Assembly (NCBI RefSeq): GCF_963378085.1
Contig: NZ_OY726395.1
Span: 3,162,001 to 3,226,000, forward strand
Source of the DNA: Mycolicibacterium sp. MU0050
Lineage (GTDB): Bacteria; Actinomycetota; Actinomycetes; Mycobacteriales; Mycobacteriaceae
Direction of reading: 5' to 3'
DNA length: 64,000 nt
Shown here: in pieces, positions 18,400 to 29,912 of the stretch
Numbering within the stretch: the first letter of the stretch is position 1
How the letters are laid out: each line of letters begins with the position of its first letter
The notes under the pieces: model-generated
What the model was told of the DNA's origin: nothing
The model's input: only the letters and a program-made list of their open reading frames with translations
Databases searched by the model: none
Made by a program: the position numbers and the translations under genes

Positions 18400-19530
18400 A
18401 TGCAGATCCGCCGTCGGGTGCCGCGCGCGCTGACCGCAACGTGTGCGGTGCTGTTCCTGTTCGCCGCGGCGGGCACCGGGTGCGCACGCTTCGACGACGC
18501 CATGTCGCAGCCGTTCACCACCGAGCCCGAACTCAAGCCGCCGACCACGTCGACCCCGCCTCCCCCGCCACCGCTGCCGGGCAAGCCGTTCCCGAAGGAG
18601 TGCCCCGCGACCGGCGTCATGCAGGGCTGCCTGGGCAGCACCAGCGGACTGATCATGGGCCCGACCGGCAAGACCGCCCTGGTGGCCGAGCGCACCACCG
18701 GCGCGATCAAAGAAGTCGCGATCGCCGCCGAGCCCAAGGTGGTGGCCACCATCCCCGTCGACGGCTCCGGCGACGGCGGCCTGCTGGACATCATCAAGTC
18801 GCCGACCTACGGGCAGGACGGGCTGATGTACGCCTACATCAGCACCCCGACCGACAACCGGGTGGTGCGGATCGCCGCCGGCGACGTCCCCAAGGATCTG
18901 CTCACCGGAATTCCCAAGGGCGCCAACAACAATGCCGGGTCACTGATCTTCACCAGCCCCACCACGCTGCTGGTGCAGACCGGCGACGCCGGGGACCCCG
19001 GGCTGGCCGCCGACCCGAATTCGCTGGCGGGCAAGCTGCTGCGGATCGAGCAGCCGACCACCATCGATCAGGCGCCGTTGACCACCGCCCTGTCCGGTCT
19101 GGGCGGCGCGGGCGGCATGTGCACCGACCCGGCCGACGGCTCGCTGTATGTCACCGACCGCACCCCCACCGCCGACCGCCTGCAGCGGATCACCAAGGAT
19201 TCCAAGACCTCCACGGTGTGGACCTGGCCGGACCGCCCCGGTGTCGCCGGGTGCGCGGCACTGGACGGCACAGTGCTGGTGAACCTGGTCGACACCAAGC
19301 AGACCGTCGCCGTGCGGCTGGCCCCCGAAACCGGGGCCGTCACCGGGGATCCCGAGGTGGTCCGCGACGGCCAGCACGGTCACGCGTGGGCCGTCCGGCT
19401 CTCACCGGACGGCAACGTGTGGGGCGCGACGGTCAACCGGACCGCCGGGGATCCCGACAAGCTCGACGACGTGGTGTTCCCGCTGTTCCCCGAGGGCGGC
19501 TTCCCCCGCAACGAGGCGGACATCACCTAG
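18400..19530 (+). CDS. lppZ: Lipoprotein LppZ, PQQ-type sugar dehydrogenase fold
   Basis: A 376-residue lipoprotein. The signal MQIRRRVPRALTATCAVLFL leads to the lipobox AGTGC. A proline-rich linker (PPTTSTPPPPPPLPGKPFP) precedes a beta-propeller of the glucose/sorbosone dehydrogenase type, seen in GDGGLLDIIKSPTYGQDGLM, TTLLVQTGDAGDPGLAADPN and GHAWAVRLSPDGNVWGATVN. It would be anchored outside the membrane. Whether it binds PQQ or has enzymatic activity is not shown by the sequence; the M. tuberculosis protein is a known surface antigen. It is convergent with gatB, 12 bases away. Confidence 0.88.
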   Translation: MQIRRRVPRALTATCAVLFLFAAAGTGCARFDDAMSQPFTTEPELKPPTTSTPPPPPPLPGKPFPKECPATGVMQGCLGSTSGLIMGPTGKTALVAERTTGAIKEVAIAAEPKVVATIPVDGSGDGGLLDIIKSPTYGQDGLMYAYISTPTDNRVVRIAAGDVPKDLLTGIPKGANNNAGSLIFTSPTTLLVQTGDAGDPGLAADPNSLAGKLLRIEQPTTIDQAPLTTALSGLGGAGGMCTDPADGSLYVTDRTPTADRLQRITKDSKTSTVWTWPDRPGVAGCAALDGTVLVNLVDTKQTVAVRLAPETGAVTGDPEVVRDGQHGHAWAVRLSPDGNVWGATVNRTAGDPDKLDDVVFPLFPEGGFPRNEADIT

Positions 19531-19542
19531 GGGTTCAGGGGT

Positions 19543-21066
19543 TCAGCCCTTTTCGACCGCGGCCATCACCAGTTCGCGCACCCGCGCGGCGTCGGCCTGG
19601 CCCTTGGTGGCCTTCATCACCGCGCCGACGATGGCGCCCGCCGCTTGCACCTTGCCGCCCCGGATCTTCTCGACGACGTCGGGGTTGGCGGCCAGCGCCT
19701 CGTCGACGGCGGCCTGGATCAGCCCGTCGTCGCGGACCAGCGCCAGACCGCGGGCCGTCATCACCGCCTCGGGTTCGCCCTCGCCGGCCAGTACCCCCTC
19801 GATCACCTGGCGGGCCAGCTTGTTGGACAGCTTGCCGTCGTCGACCAGCTTGACCACGGCCGCCACCTGCGCGGGTGTGATGGGCAGGGCGTCGAGTTCC
19901 ACCCCGGCCTCGTTGGCCTTCTGCACCAGGAAGTTGCCCCACCAGGCGCGGGCGGCCTCGCTGGGGGCGCCGGCGGCCACGGTCGCCGTGACCAGCTCGA
20001 CGGCGCCGGCGTTGACCAGGTCACGCATCACCTCGTCGGAGATTCCCCAGTCCTCCTGGATTCGCTTGCGCGCCAACCAGGGCAGCTCACCGATGGTGCC
20101 GCGCAAGCGTTCGATGAGCTCCGGGCTGGGCGCGACGGGCTCGAGGTCCGGCTCCGGGAAATAGCGGTAGTCCTCGGCGGTCTCCTTGGTGCGACCGGGG
20201 CTGGTGTAGCCGTCCTCGTGGAAGTGCCGGGTTTCCTGGGTGACGGTCCCGCCGGCCTCGAGCACGGCGGCCTGACGGCGCATCTCGTAGCGCACCGCGA
20301 CCTCGACGCTCTTGAGCGAGTTGACGTTCTTGGTCTCGGTGCGGGTGCCGAATTCCTTGGCGCCCTTGGGCTTCAGCGAGACGTTGGAGTCACAGCGCAT
20401 CGACCCCTGGTCCATGCGGACATCGGACACGCCGAGCGAGCGCAGCAGATCGCGCAGCGCCGTCACGTAGGCGCGGGCGATCTCGGGTGCGCGCTCACCG
20501 GTGCCCTCGATCGGCTTGGTGACGATCTCGATCAGCGGCACGCCGGCCCGGTTGAAGTCCGCCAGCGAGGTGGTGGCGCCCGCGATCCGGCCGGTGTCGC
20601 TGCCGAGGTGGGTCAGCTTGCCGGTGTCCTCCTCCATGTGCGCCCGCTCGATCTCGATCCGCCAGGTGCTGCCGTCGTCGAGGGGCACGTCGAGGTAGCC
20701 GTCGATCGCAATCGGCTCGTCGTACTGGGAGATCTGGTAGTTCTTGGGCTGATCCGGGTAGAAGTAGTTCTTCCGCGCAAACCGACCCCACGGCGCGATC
20801 TGGCAGTTCAGCGCCAGTCCGATGCGGATCGCCGACTCGACGGCGGACTCGTTGAGCACGGGCAGCGCGCCGGGCAGTCCCAGGCACACCGGGCACACCA
20901 GGGTGTTGGGTTCGGCGCCGAACCGGTTGGCGCAGCCGCAGAACATCTTGGTGGCCGTCGACAGTTCGACGTGCACCTCCATGCCCATCACGGGGTCGTA
21001 CCGCGCGATCACGTCGTCGTAGTCGAGCAACTCGGCTTCGGCCGTCTGGGTACGCGCAGCTGTCAT
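19543..21066 (-). CDS. gatB: Aspartyl/glutamyl-tRNA(Asn/Gln) amidotransferase subunit B
   Basis: A 507-residue subunit that binds misacylated Glu-tRNA(Gln), phosphorylates the carboxylate with ATP and receives ammonia from GatA. It begins with the catalytic-cradle part ([19 protein letters not shown]), continues through [13 protein letters not shown] and ends with the YqeY-like tail ([20 protein letters not shown]) that grips the tRNA elbow. Cys residues in CGCANRF and CPVCLGLPG fit the family's zinc site. The ATG at 21066 lies six bases after TAGGAT, so gatB is probably leaderless and has its own promoter although gatC, gatA and pfkA lie directly upstream on the same strand. Confidence 0.97.
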   Translation of the reverse strand: MTAARTQTAEAELLDYDDVIARYDPVMGMEVHVELSTATKMFCGCANRFGAEPNTLVCPVCLGLPGALPVLNESAVESAIRIGLALNCQIAPWGRFARKNYFYPDQPKNYQISQYDEPIAIDGYLDVPLDDGSTWRIEIERAHMEEDTGKLTHLGSDTGRIAGATTSLADFNRAGVPLIEIVTKPIEGTGERAPEIARAYVTALRDLLRSLGVSDVRMDQGSMRCDSNVSLKPKGAKEFGTRTETKNVNSLKSVEVAVRYEMRRQAAVLEAGGTVTQETRHFHEDGYTSPGRTKETAEDYRYFPEPDLEPVAPSPELIERLRGTIGELPWLARKRIQEDWGISDEVMRDLVNAGAVELVTATVAAGAPSEAARAWWGNFLVQKANEAGVELDALPITPAQVAAVVKLVDDGKLSNKLARQVIEGVLAGEGEPEAVMTARGLALVRDDGLIQAAVDEALAANPDVVEKIRGGKVQAAGAIVGAVMKATKGQADAARVRELVMAAVEKG

Positions 21067-21072
21067 ACCGCG

Positions 21073-21078
21073 ATCCTA
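21073..21078 (-). promoter_or_regulatory. -10 box, leaderless gatB
   Basis: TAGGAT ends six bases before the ATG at 21066, in the 25-bp gap after pfkA. Confidence 0.55.
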
Positions 21079-21091
21079 GTTGGGCGCGATT

Positions 21092-22123
21092 TCAGCCGAA
21101 GAAAGCGGCCGCGTCGTCGTAGCGGCTCTGCGGCACCAGCTTCAACTGCGCGGTGGCCTCGGCCAACGGGACCCGGCCGATGTCCTCGCCGCGCAGCGAC
21201 ACCATCATCCCGTACTCGCCGGCGTGCGCGGCGTCGGCGGCGTTGACCCCGAACCGGGTGGCCAGCACCCGGTCGTAGGCGGTGGGCTTGCCACCGCGCT
21301 GCACATGCCCGAGGACCGTGACCCGCACGTCCTTCTTGATCCGCTTCTCCACCTCGAGGCCCAGCTGCTGGGCGACGCCGGTGAACCGCTCGTGGCCGAA
21401 CTCGTCGAGGCCGCCCTGGCGCAGCTGCATGGTGCCCTCGGCGGGTTTGGCGCCCTCGGCGACGACGCAGATGAAGTGGGAGTCACCGCGCACGAAGCGC
21501 GCCTTGATCAGCCGGCACACCTCTTCGACGTCGAAGGGCTGCTCGGGGATCAGGATCATGTGCGCACCGGAGGCCAGCCCGGAGTTCAGTGCGATCCAGC
21601 CGGCGTGCCGGCCCATCACCTCCACCAGCATCACCCGCTGGTGCGACTCGGCCGTGCTGTGCAGCCGGTCGATCGCCTCGGTCGCGATCATCAGCGCCGT
21701 GTCATGCCCGAATGTCACGTCGGTGCAGTCGATGTCGTTGTCGATGGTCTTGGGCACTCCGACCACCGGCACGCCCTCCTCGGACAGCCAGTTGGCCGCG
21801 GTCAGCGTGCCCTCGCCGCCGATCGGGATGAGCACGTCGATCCCGTTGTCGTCGAGGGTCTGCTTGATCTGGTCGAGCCCGGCGCGCAGCTTCTCGGGGT
21901 TGACCCGCGCGGTGCCCAGCATGGTGCCGCCCTTGGCCAGCAGCCGGTCGTTGCGGTCGTCGTTGACCAGCTGCACGCGGCGGTTCTCCAACAGCCCGCG
22001 CCAGCCGTCCTCGAAACCGACCACCGTCGAGCCGTAGCGCGCGTCGCAGGTCCGCACCACCGCCCGGATGACCGCATTCAAACCTGGACAGTCGCCGCCT
22101 CCGGTGAGCACTCCAATCCGCAT
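21092..22123 (-). CDS. pfkA: 6-phosphofructokinase, ATP type group III
   Basis: A 343-residue kinase that phosphorylates fructose 6-phosphate, the committed step of glycolysis. It begins [20 protein letters not shown], the nucleotide-binding loop. The segment [10 protein letters not shown] has glycine where pyrophosphate-dependent enzymes carry aspartate, and VPKTIDNDI has lysine as in actinobacterial ATP-PFKs, a combination that points to ATP as donor. The proton acceptor aspartate is in [11 protein letters not shown] and the substrate segment is [13 protein letters not shown]. The ATG at 22123 was chosen because GGAG lies four bases before it; another ATG nine bases upstream has no such site. 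It is 18 bases after gatA. Confidence 0.95.
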   Translation of the reverse strand: MRIGVLTGGGDCPGLNAVIRAVVRTCDARYGSTVVGFEDGWRGLLENRRVQLVNDDRNDRLLAKGGTMLGTARVNPEKLRAGLDQIKQTLDDNGIDVLIPIGGEGTLTAANWLSEEGVPVVGVPKTIDNDIDCTDVTFGHDTALMIATEAIDRLHSTAESHQRVMLVEVMGRHAGWIALNSGLASGAHMILIPEQPFDVEEVCRLIKARFVRGDSHFICVVAEGAKPAEGTMQLRQGGLDEFGHERFTGVAQQLGLEVEKRIKKDVRVTVLGHVQRGGKPTAYDRVLATRFGVNAADAAHAGEYGMMVSLRGEDIGRVPLAEATAQLKLVPQSRYDDAAAFFG

Positions 22124-22141
22124 GTGCTCCATCTAACCGGT

Positions 22142-23632
22142 TTACAGCGCGGTTGGCAGCGGGCCCCTCGCGGCCTCGTACGCCGCACCCACGCGGTAGA
22201 GCCGGTCGTCGGCCAGCGCCGGCGCCATGATCTGCAGGCCCACCGGCAGGTTGTCGTCGGGCGACAGCCCCGAGGGCACCGACATGCCGCAGTGCCCGGC
22301 GAGGTTCAACGGCAGCGTGCACAGGTCGAACAGGTACATCGCCAGCGGGTCGTCGACCTTCTCCCCGAGCCGGAACGCGGTGGTCGGGGTGGCCGGCGAC
22401 ACCAGCACGTCGACGGACTTGTAGGCCTCGTCGAGGTCGCGGGCGATCAGGGTGCGTACCTTCTGGGCCTGGTTGTAGTACGCGTCGTAGTACCCCGCCG
22501 ACAGCGCGTAGGTACCGATCATGATGCGGCGCTTGACTTCTGGGCCGAAGCCGGCGGCCCGGGTCAGCGCCATGACCTCCTCGGCGCTGCGCGTGCCGTC
22601 GTCACCAACCCGCAGGCCGTAGCGCATGGCGTCGAAGCGGGCCAGGTTGCTGGACACCTCGGACGGGAGGATCAGGTAGTAGGCGGCCATCGAGTAGTCG
22701 ATGTGCGGGCAGTCGACCTCGCTGACCTCCGCGCCGAGCTCGCGCAGCTGGTCGACGGCGGCGTTGAACGACGACAGCACGCCCTGCTGGTAGCCCTCGC
22801 CGCGGTGCAGCTGGGACACCACGCCCACCCGGACGCCCTTGAGGTCGCCGGTCGCGCCGGCCTTGGCCGCGGCCACCACGTCGGGCACCGCCGCCTGTAC
22901 CGACGTCGAATCGCGCGGGTCGTGGCCGGCGATCACCTCGTGCAGCAGCGCGGTGTCGAGCACCGTGCGGGCGCAGGGCCCGCCCTGGTCCAGCGACGAG
23001 GCGCAGGCGATCAGCCCGTACCGGCTGACGGTGCCGTAGGTGGGCTTCACCCCGACCGTGGCGGTCAGCGCCGCGGGCTGCCGGATCGAGCCGCCGGTGT
23101 CCGAACCGATGGCCAGCGGCGCCTGGAAGGCCGCCAGGGCGGCCGCACTGCCGCCGCCGGAGCCGCCGGGCACCCGCTCGGTGTCCCACGGGTTGCGCGT
23201 GGGGCCGTAGGCCGAGTTCTCGGTGGAGGAGCCCATGGCGAACTCGTCCATGTTGGTCTTGCCCAGGATCGGCAGGCCCGCGGCCCGCAGCCGCTCGGTC
23301 ACCGTCGCGTCGTACGGCGAGTTCCAGCCCTCCAGGATCTTCGATCCGCAGGTGGTGGGCATGTCGGTGGTGGTGAACACGTCCTTGAGCGCCAGCGGGA
23401 CCCCGGCCAGCGCCGACGGCAACTCTTCGCCTCCGGCGACCCGCTTGTCGATCGCCGCGGCGGTGGCCAGCGCCTGCTCGCCGGCGACGTGCAGAAACGC
23501 GTTGTACTGACCGTCGGTGCGGTCGATCTGCTCCAGACAGGCCGCGGTGGCCTCGGTGGAGGAGACTTCCTTGGCCGCGATCTTGGCGGCGAGGTCGGCG
23601 GCGGACAGCCGGACCAGGTCGGCGTTGCTCAC
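22142..23632 (-). CDS. gatA: Aspartyl/glutamyl-tRNA(Asn/Gln) amidotransferase subunit A
   Basis: A 496-residue amidase-signature enzyme that frees ammonia from glutamine for GatB. The Ser-cisSer-Lys triad is visible: the lysine in [12 protein letters not shown], the first serine in [14 protein letters not shown], and the nucleophile region [19 protein letters not shown]. It starts at a GTG (23632) that overlaps the gatC stop as GTGA, the usual coupling within gatCA. Length and order match M. tuberculosis. Confidence 0.97.
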   Translation of the reverse strand: MSNADLVRLSAADLAAKIAAKEVSSTEATAACLEQIDRTDGQYNAFLHVAGEQALATAAAIDKRVAGGEELPSALAGVPLALKDVFTTTDMPTTCGSKILEGWNSPYDATVTERLRAAGLPILGKTNMDEFAMGSSTENSAYGPTRNPWDTERVPGGSGGGSAAALAAFQAPLAIGSDTGGSIRQPAALTATVGVKPTYGTVSRYGLIACASSLDQGGPCARTVLDTALLHEVIAGHDPRDSTSVQAAVPDVVAAAKAGATGDLKGVRVGVVSQLHRGEGYQQGVLSSFNAAVDQLRELGAEVSEVDCPHIDYSMAAYYLILPSEVSSNLARFDAMRYGLRVGDDGTRSAEEVMALTRAAGFGPEVKRRIMIGTYALSAGYYDAYYNQAQKVRTLIARDLDEAYKSVDVLVSPATPTTAFRLGEKVDDPLAMYLFDLCTLPLNLAGHCGMSVPSGLSPDDNLPVGLQIMAPALADDRLYRVGAAYEAARGPLPTAL

Positions 23633-23928
23633 TGGCTCTCCCCCAGGATCTGCGGAACCTCGAAGCGGCCCTCGGCGGCGCGGGGGGCCGCGGCCAGCGC
23701 CTCCTGCTGGGTCAGGCTGGGTTGCACCGTGTCCGGGCGGGTGACGTTGACGTCCTTGAGCGGATTGTCGGTGGCCTCGACATCGGTGACGTCGACGGCC
23801 TGGATCTGGCTGACGTGATCGAGGATCGCGCCGAGCTGGCCGGAGAAGCCGTCCAGCTCGTCATCGGTCAGCGCCAGGCGGGCCAGCCGCGCCAGGTGGG
23901 CGACATCATCTCGGGAGATCTGCGACAC
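23629..23928 (-). CDS. gatC: Aspartyl/glutamyl-tRNA(Asn/Gln) amidotransferase subunit C
   Basis: A 99-residue linker subunit that wraps around GatA and GatB and keeps the complex together. The family signature [17 protein letters not shown] lies near the N-terminus and [12 protein letters not shown] in the middle; the C-terminus [10 protein letters not shown] is the conserved tail. The GTG at 23928 is used because [15 protein letters not shown] matches the family start, while the upstream extension does not. It heads gatC-gatA-pfkA. Confidence 0.95.
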   Translation of the reverse strand: MSQISRDDVAHLARLARLALTDDELDGFSGQLGAILDHVSQIQAVDVTDVEATDNPLKDVNVTRPDTVQPSLTQQEALAAAPRAAEGRFEVPQILGESQ

Positions 23929-24018
23929 GAGCGCCAAGCCTAGTCGGTGCCGGGCCGGCACCCCGAACAGGCGGGACTGTTCTCGGCGGACGGCGGGCGG
24001 CTGTGAAAAAGTGTGCGC

Positions 24019-24678
24019 GTGCCTTCCTATCTACTGCGGGTCCGACTCGACGACCGGCCGGGCAGCCTCGGCTCCCTGGCCGTGGCGTTGGGATCCGCGG
24101 GTGCCGACATCCTGTCGCTGGACGTGGTCGAGCGGGCGTCGGGCTACGCCATCGACGACCTGGTGGTCGACCTGCCCGCCGGCGCCATGCCCGACACCCT
24201 GATCACGGCCGCCGAGGCGCTCAAAGGCATCCGGGTGGAATCGATCCGGCCCCACACCGGACTGCTCGAGGCGCACCGCGAACTCGAACTGATCGACCGC
24301 GTCGCGGCCGCCGGCAACCGGGCCGCGCGGCTGCAGGTGCTCGTCGACGAGGCGCCGCGGGTGCTGCGCGTGGGCTGGTGCACGGTGCTCCGCGTGGCCG
24401 AGTCGGGGCTGCAACGGGTGGCCGGAAGTCCCAGCGCGCCCGAGACCCGACCCGATTCGGCGCCCTGGCTGCCGCTGGCGTCGGCGCAGGCCCTCGACGG
24501 CACCGCCGACTGGGTGCCGCAGCTGTGGCGCGACATGGACACCACGTTGGCCGCGGCCCCGCTGGGCGAGCAGCACACCGCGGTCGTCCTGGGCCGTCCC
24601 GGCGGGCCCGACTTCCGGCCCTCGGAGGTGGCCCGGCTGGGCTACCTGGCCGGCATCGTCGCGACCATCCTGGCCTGA
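24019..24678 (+). CDS. ACT-domain protein
   Basis: A 219-residue protein (Rv3013 type). The N-terminal domain [20 protein letters not shown] is an ACT fold, the small ligand-binding domain common in amino acid sensors. The rest ([37 protein letters not shown]) is conserved in mycobacteria but without a named fold. No DNA-binding or catalytic domain is visible. Its place next to the amidotransferase genes hints at amino-acid sensing, but this is inference. GTG codons at 24013 and 24019 are both possible starts; the second matches the start remembered for the M. tuberculosis protein. Confidence 0.8.
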   Translation: MPSYLLRVRLDDRPGSLGSLAVALGSAGADILSLDVVERASGYAIDDLVVDLPAGAMPDTLITAAEALKGIRVESIRPHTGLLEAHRELELIDRVAAAGNRAARLQVLVDEAPRVLRVGWCTVLRVAESGLQRVAGSPSAPETRPDSAPWLPLASAQALDGTADWVPQLWRDMDTTLAAAPLGEQHTAVVLGRPGGPDFRPSEVARLGYLAGIVATILA

Positions 24679-24697
24679 ATCCGGCTGACCGCGAACC

Positions 24698-24827
24698 TTA
24701 TTCGCTGTTGCTGCCGGAGGCGTTGGCATTGCCGAGCGCCTCGCGCAGCCGATCCAGCGGGTCGCCGGTGTTGCGCGTCGGCCAGTTCCGTCGGATTGGG
24801 CTGCACTCGTACGCGTGCAGTCGTCAT
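24698..24827 (-). pseudogene. Micro-gene with a frame break just after the start codon
   Basis: AGGAGGAG lies five bases before an ATG at 24827, 22 bases downstream of the upstream gene's stop, an ideal start site. After ATG ACG A the reading frame with strong GC bias at third positions is shifted: from 24820 it runs 40 codons to a TAA at 24698 and encodes LHAYECSPIRRNWPTRNTGD followed by PLDRLREALGNANASGSNSE. The frame that the ATG opens has poor codon bias and no sense as a protein. The span is 130 bases, one more than a whole number of codons, so a single extra base near 24821 would explain it. It may be a decayed gene, a sequencing error or a real frameshift; function unknown. Confidence 0.5.
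24801..24820. repeat. 20-bp near-perfect palindrome at the micro-gene start
   Basis: CTGCACTCGTACGCGTGCAG reads the same on both strands except for one mismatched pair. It begins eight bases inside the micro-gene, at the point where the reading frame changes. It may be a hairpin or a protein site. Confidence 0.45.
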
Positions 24828-24849
24828 CTGTTCTCCTCCTGCGGGACGG

Positions 24850-25986
24850 TCAGCCGAACGTGACGACCGGCGGATCCTGCGACATGTCGACCGAGCCGCT
24901 CACGAACGGCGAGACGGTGCCGCTCTTCGGCCCGCTTCTGGTGTCGATCGACACCGGGAATTCCACGCTGGCCAGGCTGAAGCGATAACGCATCTCGTAG
25001 GTGTTGAAGTGATTCAGGTCCAGCGCGGGGATCTCGGGCTGACCCCAGGACGCCGACCCGTCGATGGCGCCGGGTTCGTTGACGCCGTTCGGGCACGACG
25101 GCGGCTTGAGCGCCGAGGATCGGGTGCACTTGATGATCGCGTCGCGGACGGCCTTCTCGGCCGCCTTCCGTCCGGCATCGCTGACGCCGACCTCGATGCG
25201 GAGGTTGAACACCGAGGAGTACCCGGACAGTCCGTTGAGCAGCAGCGGTTCGGAGGTCACCGACAGATTCGGGTTGGTGGTGCCGATGTCGAGCCAGCCC
25301 GGGAACACGTAGAACGCCGAGGTGGGCAACGGTTTACCGAACAAGGTCACGTTGGAGAGGGACTTGTCCTGGGTGTTCACCGGGGGCTTTTCCACCTTGG
25401 CCGCCGCCATCTGCAGCTTCCACTCCTTGCCGGAGCGCTTCAGCATCAAGGTTTCGTCGGACACCTGATCGCCGAAGTTCACCGCAACGTGCACGGTGCC
25501 CATGCTGTACGCGGTCGCCGAGTCGTCGTTGAGAATCTTGATGTTGGTGATCGGCGCCTTCTCGATCTGCTTCTTGAGGATCTCGTCGGTGAGGAACTCC
25601 TTGGAGCCGGGCTGACCGTCGCTGTAGGACAGCGCTGCCTCCGCGTCGCCGCGGGCCAGGGCCTCGAGGTAACCCTTGACGACATCGCCGGCGGTGCCGG
25701 ACTTGCCGTCCTCGCCGCCGCCGGCGAGGGCGATCACGGCGACGATGACGGCGATCAGCAGCACCGCCGCACCGGCGACGAGCGTGATGATCAGCGGCTT
25801 GCGGTTCTTCGGGGGCGGACCGGTGAAGGGCGGCGGCGGACCCCAGTTACCCTGCCCGGACCAATTCGGCCCCGCCGGCGGTGGCGCCCAGCCGGGCGGC
25901 GGTCCACCCGGTGGCGGCGGCCCGCCGACCGGATTGGGGCCACCGTAGCCGCCCTGAGGTCCGTGGTTACCCGGCCAATTGGTCAC
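24850..25986 (-). CDS. Proline-rich single-pass membrane protein with DUF4878-like domain
   Basis: A 378-residue protein. The first 65 residues are a proline/glycine-rich cytoplasmic tail (GGPPPPGGPPPGWAPPPAGP), followed by one membrane helix (PLIITLVAGAAVLLIAVIVA). The extracellular part starts with DVVKGYLEALARGDAEAALS, a DUF4878/NTF2-like fold seen in many mycobacterial envelope proteins. A second beta-rich region (LFGKPLPTSAFYVFPGWLDI, VEFPVSIDTRSGPKSGTVSP) follows. Function unknown; such proteins often lie near transporters or cell-wall enzymes. The GTG start at 25986 has GGAGG seven bases upstream. A TAGAAT box at 26108-26113 suggests a leader of about 115 bases. Confidence 0.75.
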   Translation of the reverse strand: MTNWPGNHGPQGGYGGPNPVGGPPPPGGPPPGWAPPPAGPNWSGQGNWGPPPPFTGPPPKNRKPLIITLVAGAAVLLIAVIVAVIALAGGGEDGKSGTAGDVVKGYLEALARGDAEAALSYSDGQPGSKEFLTDEILKKQIEKAPITNIKILNDDSATAYSMGTVHVAVNFGDQVSDETLMLKRSGKEWKLQMAAAKVEKPPVNTQDKSLSNVTLFGKPLPTSAFYVFPGWLDIGTTNPNLSVTSEPLLLNGLSGYSSVFNLRIEVGVSDAGRKAAEKAVRDAIIKCTRSSALKPPSCPNGVNEPGAIDGSASWGQPEIPALDLNHFNTYEMRYRFSLASVEFPVSIDTRSGPKSGTVSPFVSGSVDMSQDPPVVTFG

Positions 25987-26107
25987 GCGGCTGCCTCCGC
26001 CCTGGTGCCTGACACGTGCTGAGAACCCCCACAACCACTGCCCCCCGAAGACCCCGGAGCAGCCCCATCCCGGTTGGAATCGCCCCGACGGCGACTCGAC
26101 TGGGAGC

Positions 26108-26113
26108 ATTCTA
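26108..26113 (-). promoter_or_regulatory. -10 box upstream of the DUF4878-like gene
   Basis: TAGAAT on the minus strand lies 121 bases before the start codon, within the 205-bp gap after the SDR gene. No good -35 was seen. The rest of this gap holds no gene that I can recognise. Confidence 0.4.
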
Positions 26114-26191
26114 ACCACGTTGTGGCGACGTCTTCGCACCAAGTCGGGCGGCCCCCAGCAACCATCCGTGGGCACCGCGGCCCACCGCGTA

Positions 26192-27013
26192 TCACATCGC
26201 CGCGTTGCCGGCGTCCACCGGAAGCGCCGTGCCGGTGATGTACCGGGACTTCGGACCGGCCAACCACACAACGGCGTTCGTGACGTCCTGCGCCTCGACG
26301 AACGGCACGGGCAACAGGTTGCCGGCCATCGCCGTCGAGGGCGCGCTGCCGGCAAAGACATTGGCCATGTGCTCGTTCATGATCATCGGCGTCGCGACGC
26401 CGGTGGGATGCACCGAATTCACCCGAATGTTGTGTTGGGCATAGGCATTCGCCGCCGACCGCATGAGTCCGACGACGCCGTGCTTGGACGCGGCGTAGGC
26501 GAACATCGCGGCGCTGCCGTCACCGCCGCGGCCCACCAGTCCCTGCATGGAGCTGGTCAGGATGATTGAACCGCCGCGGCCCTTCCGGATGATCGACGGC
26601 GCGGTGGCCGCGATGGTGTGCCACACGCCGTTGAGGTTGGTGTCCACGATGGTGCGGTAGAGCTCTTCGTCGTCGGGGTCGGGCAGTCCCATCGCGACCA
26701 CGCCGGCGTTGGCCACCACGATGTCCACCTCACCGAGTTCGTCGATCCCGCTCTGCACGCCCGCACGCAACTCGGCGAGGTCGCGGACGTCGGCGATCAC
26801 CGGGACCACCCGGCGCCCGGTGGCGCGGACCAGCTCCGCGGTCTCCTCCAGGTCCTCCTTGGTGGCCATCGGGTATGGGATGTGTTCGACGTCGGCGCAC
26901 CGGTCGATCGCGATGATGTCGGCACCCTCGGCGGCCAGCGCGACGGCGTGGCTTCGGCCCTGCCCCCGCCCGGCACCGGTGATGACCGCGACGCTGTTGT
27001 CCAGTTCTGCCAT
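26192..27013 (-). CDS. Mycofactocin-type SDR family oxidoreductase
   Basis: A 273-residue short-chain dehydrogenase. The cofactor motif is TGAGRGQGRSHAVALA, the catalytic tetrad is visible as ILTSSMQGLVG with the Ser, and YAASKHGVVGLM with Tyr and Lys. After strand 2 (IIAIDRCADVEHIPYPMATK, then EDLEETAELVRATGR) it carries the insertion typical of SDRs whose nicotinamide is buried and recycled by the peptide-derived cofactor mycofactocin (family knowledge). Substrates of such enzymes are alcohols, terpenols or steroids; this one's is unknown. GCAGGAC lies before the ATG at 27013. It is 32 bases downstream of ligA on the same strand. No mycofactocin biosynthesis genes are in the window. Confidence 0.85.
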   Translation of the reverse strand: MAELDNSVAVITGAGRGQGRSHAVALAAEGADIIAIDRCADVEHIPYPMATKEDLEETAELVRATGRRVVPVIADVRDLAELRAGVQSGIDELGEVDIVVANAGVVAMGLPDPDDEELYRTIVDTNLNGVWHTIAATAPSIIRKGRGGSIILTSSMQGLVGRGGDGSAAMFAYAASKHGVVGLMRSAANAYAQHNIRVNSVHPTGVATPMIMNEHMANVFAGSAPSTAMAGNLLPVPFVEAQDVTNAVVWLAGPKSRYITGTALPVDAGNAAM

Positions 27014-27045
27014 GTCCTGCCTTCGGTTTCGGTGTGGGTCCGGGT

Positions 27046-29148
<2,103 letters not shown>

Positions 29149-29172
29149 ACCAAGTCCGCCGACACCGGCACT

Positions 29173-29178
29173 TATGCT
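29173..29178 (+). promoter_or_regulatory. -10 box, leaderless YjbR gene
   Basis: TATGCT ends six bases before the ATG at 29185. Confidence 0.5.
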
Positions 29179-29184
29179 GCGCAT

Positions 29185-29586
29185 ATGCCTCATCCGATCA
29201 TGTTCGACGACGACGATCCGGCCCTGGCCGAGCTGCGGCGCATCGCGCTGGACTTCCCCGGCGCCGCCGAGAAGGTGTCATTCGGCCGGCCGGTGTTCCA
29301 CGCGCCGAAGATGTTCGCGATGTACGGCGGCACCTGCAAGACCACCGGCGAGATGGTCGCCTTCCCGCATTCGGTGCTGGTGAAGGTCGACGAGGCCGAA
29401 CGCCCGGCCCTCGAACAGGACCCCCGGTTCTTCTTCCCGATGTACCTGGGCCCCTTCGGCTGGCTCGGCCTGGACCTCACCGCCGCCGCGGTGGATTGGG
29501 ACGAGGTCACCGAACTGGTGGACGCCTCCTTCCGCCTGGCGGCGGCCAAGAAGCTGGTCAAGGAACTGGACGCGCGCCGGCGTTAG
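29185..29586 (+). CDS. MmcQ/YjbR family protein
   Basis: A 133-residue protein of the YjbR family, a double-wing fold with possible DNA-binding character. Family features are AELRRIALDFPGAAEKVSFG near the N-terminus, VLVKVDEAERPALEQDPRFF in the middle, and the conserved P-x-Y-L-G-x-x-G-W-L-G pattern as FPMYLGPFGWLGLDL. The C-terminal helix (AAAKKLVKELDARRR) is basic. The biochemical role of the family is not established. It is divergent from ligA and its stop overlaps the stop of the convergent ArsR gene. Confidence 0.85.
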   Translation: MPHPIMFDDDDPALAELRRIALDFPGAAEKVSFGRPVFHAPKMFAMYGGTCKTTGEMVAFPHSVLVKVDEAERPALEQDPRFFFPMYLGPFGWLGLDLTAAAVDWDEVTELVDASFRLAAAKKLVKELDARRR

Positions 29587-29912
29587 TCGGGGTCGGTCTC
29601 GACGAAGGCGCGCAGGCGGTCGATGCGTTGGTCCCACCGCCGCGACAGCGCATCGAGGTAGTCCCCGGCCGCGGTCAGCGATTCGGGCTGCAGGGTCCAG
29701 ATCCGTTCCCGCCCGCGCTTTTCGCTGCGTACCAGGCCGGCCGTTTCCAGCACCGCGAGGTGCTTGGTCGCGGCCTGCCGGGTAGCCGGGATCGCCTCGG
29801 TGAGCGCGGAGGTGGAGCAGGGTCCGGCATCACACAACCGGATGATGATCCGCAGCCGGTTGGGGTCGCCGAGGGCATCGAAGACCGGTGCCGGCGCCGC
29901 GGCTAGGCCCAT
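29583..29912 (-). CDS. ArsR-family transcriptional regulator
   Basis: A 109-residue winged-helix repressor. The opening FDALGDPNRLRIIIRLCDAG and the recognition region ATRQAATKHLAVLETAGLVR are typical ArsR; RSEKRGRERIWTLQPESL forms the wing. No cysteine-based metal motif of the ELCVC kind is present, so it probably does not sense metals. The gene overlaps the SRPBCC gene upstream by 10 bases. ArsR-SRPBCC pairs are common in actinobacteria, where the small protein may bind a lipid or aromatic ligand and the pair is self-regulated (family knowledge). A likely operator is at 30443-30462. Confidence 0.88.
   Translation of the reverse strand: MGLAAAPAPVFDALGDPNRLRIIIRLCDAGPCSTSALTEAIPATRQAATKHLAVLETAGLVRSEKRGRERIWTLQPESLTAAGDYLDALSRRWDQRIDRLRAFVETDPD

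Noticed and set aside
21080..23818. A 912-codon open frame opposite pfkA, gatA and gatC
   Set aside because: Low-complexity antisense frame over three core genes.
24642..24827. A 61-codon protein from the ATG at 24827
   Set aside because: It has poor codon bias and runs into the convergent ACT gene; the shifted frame is the likely coding one.
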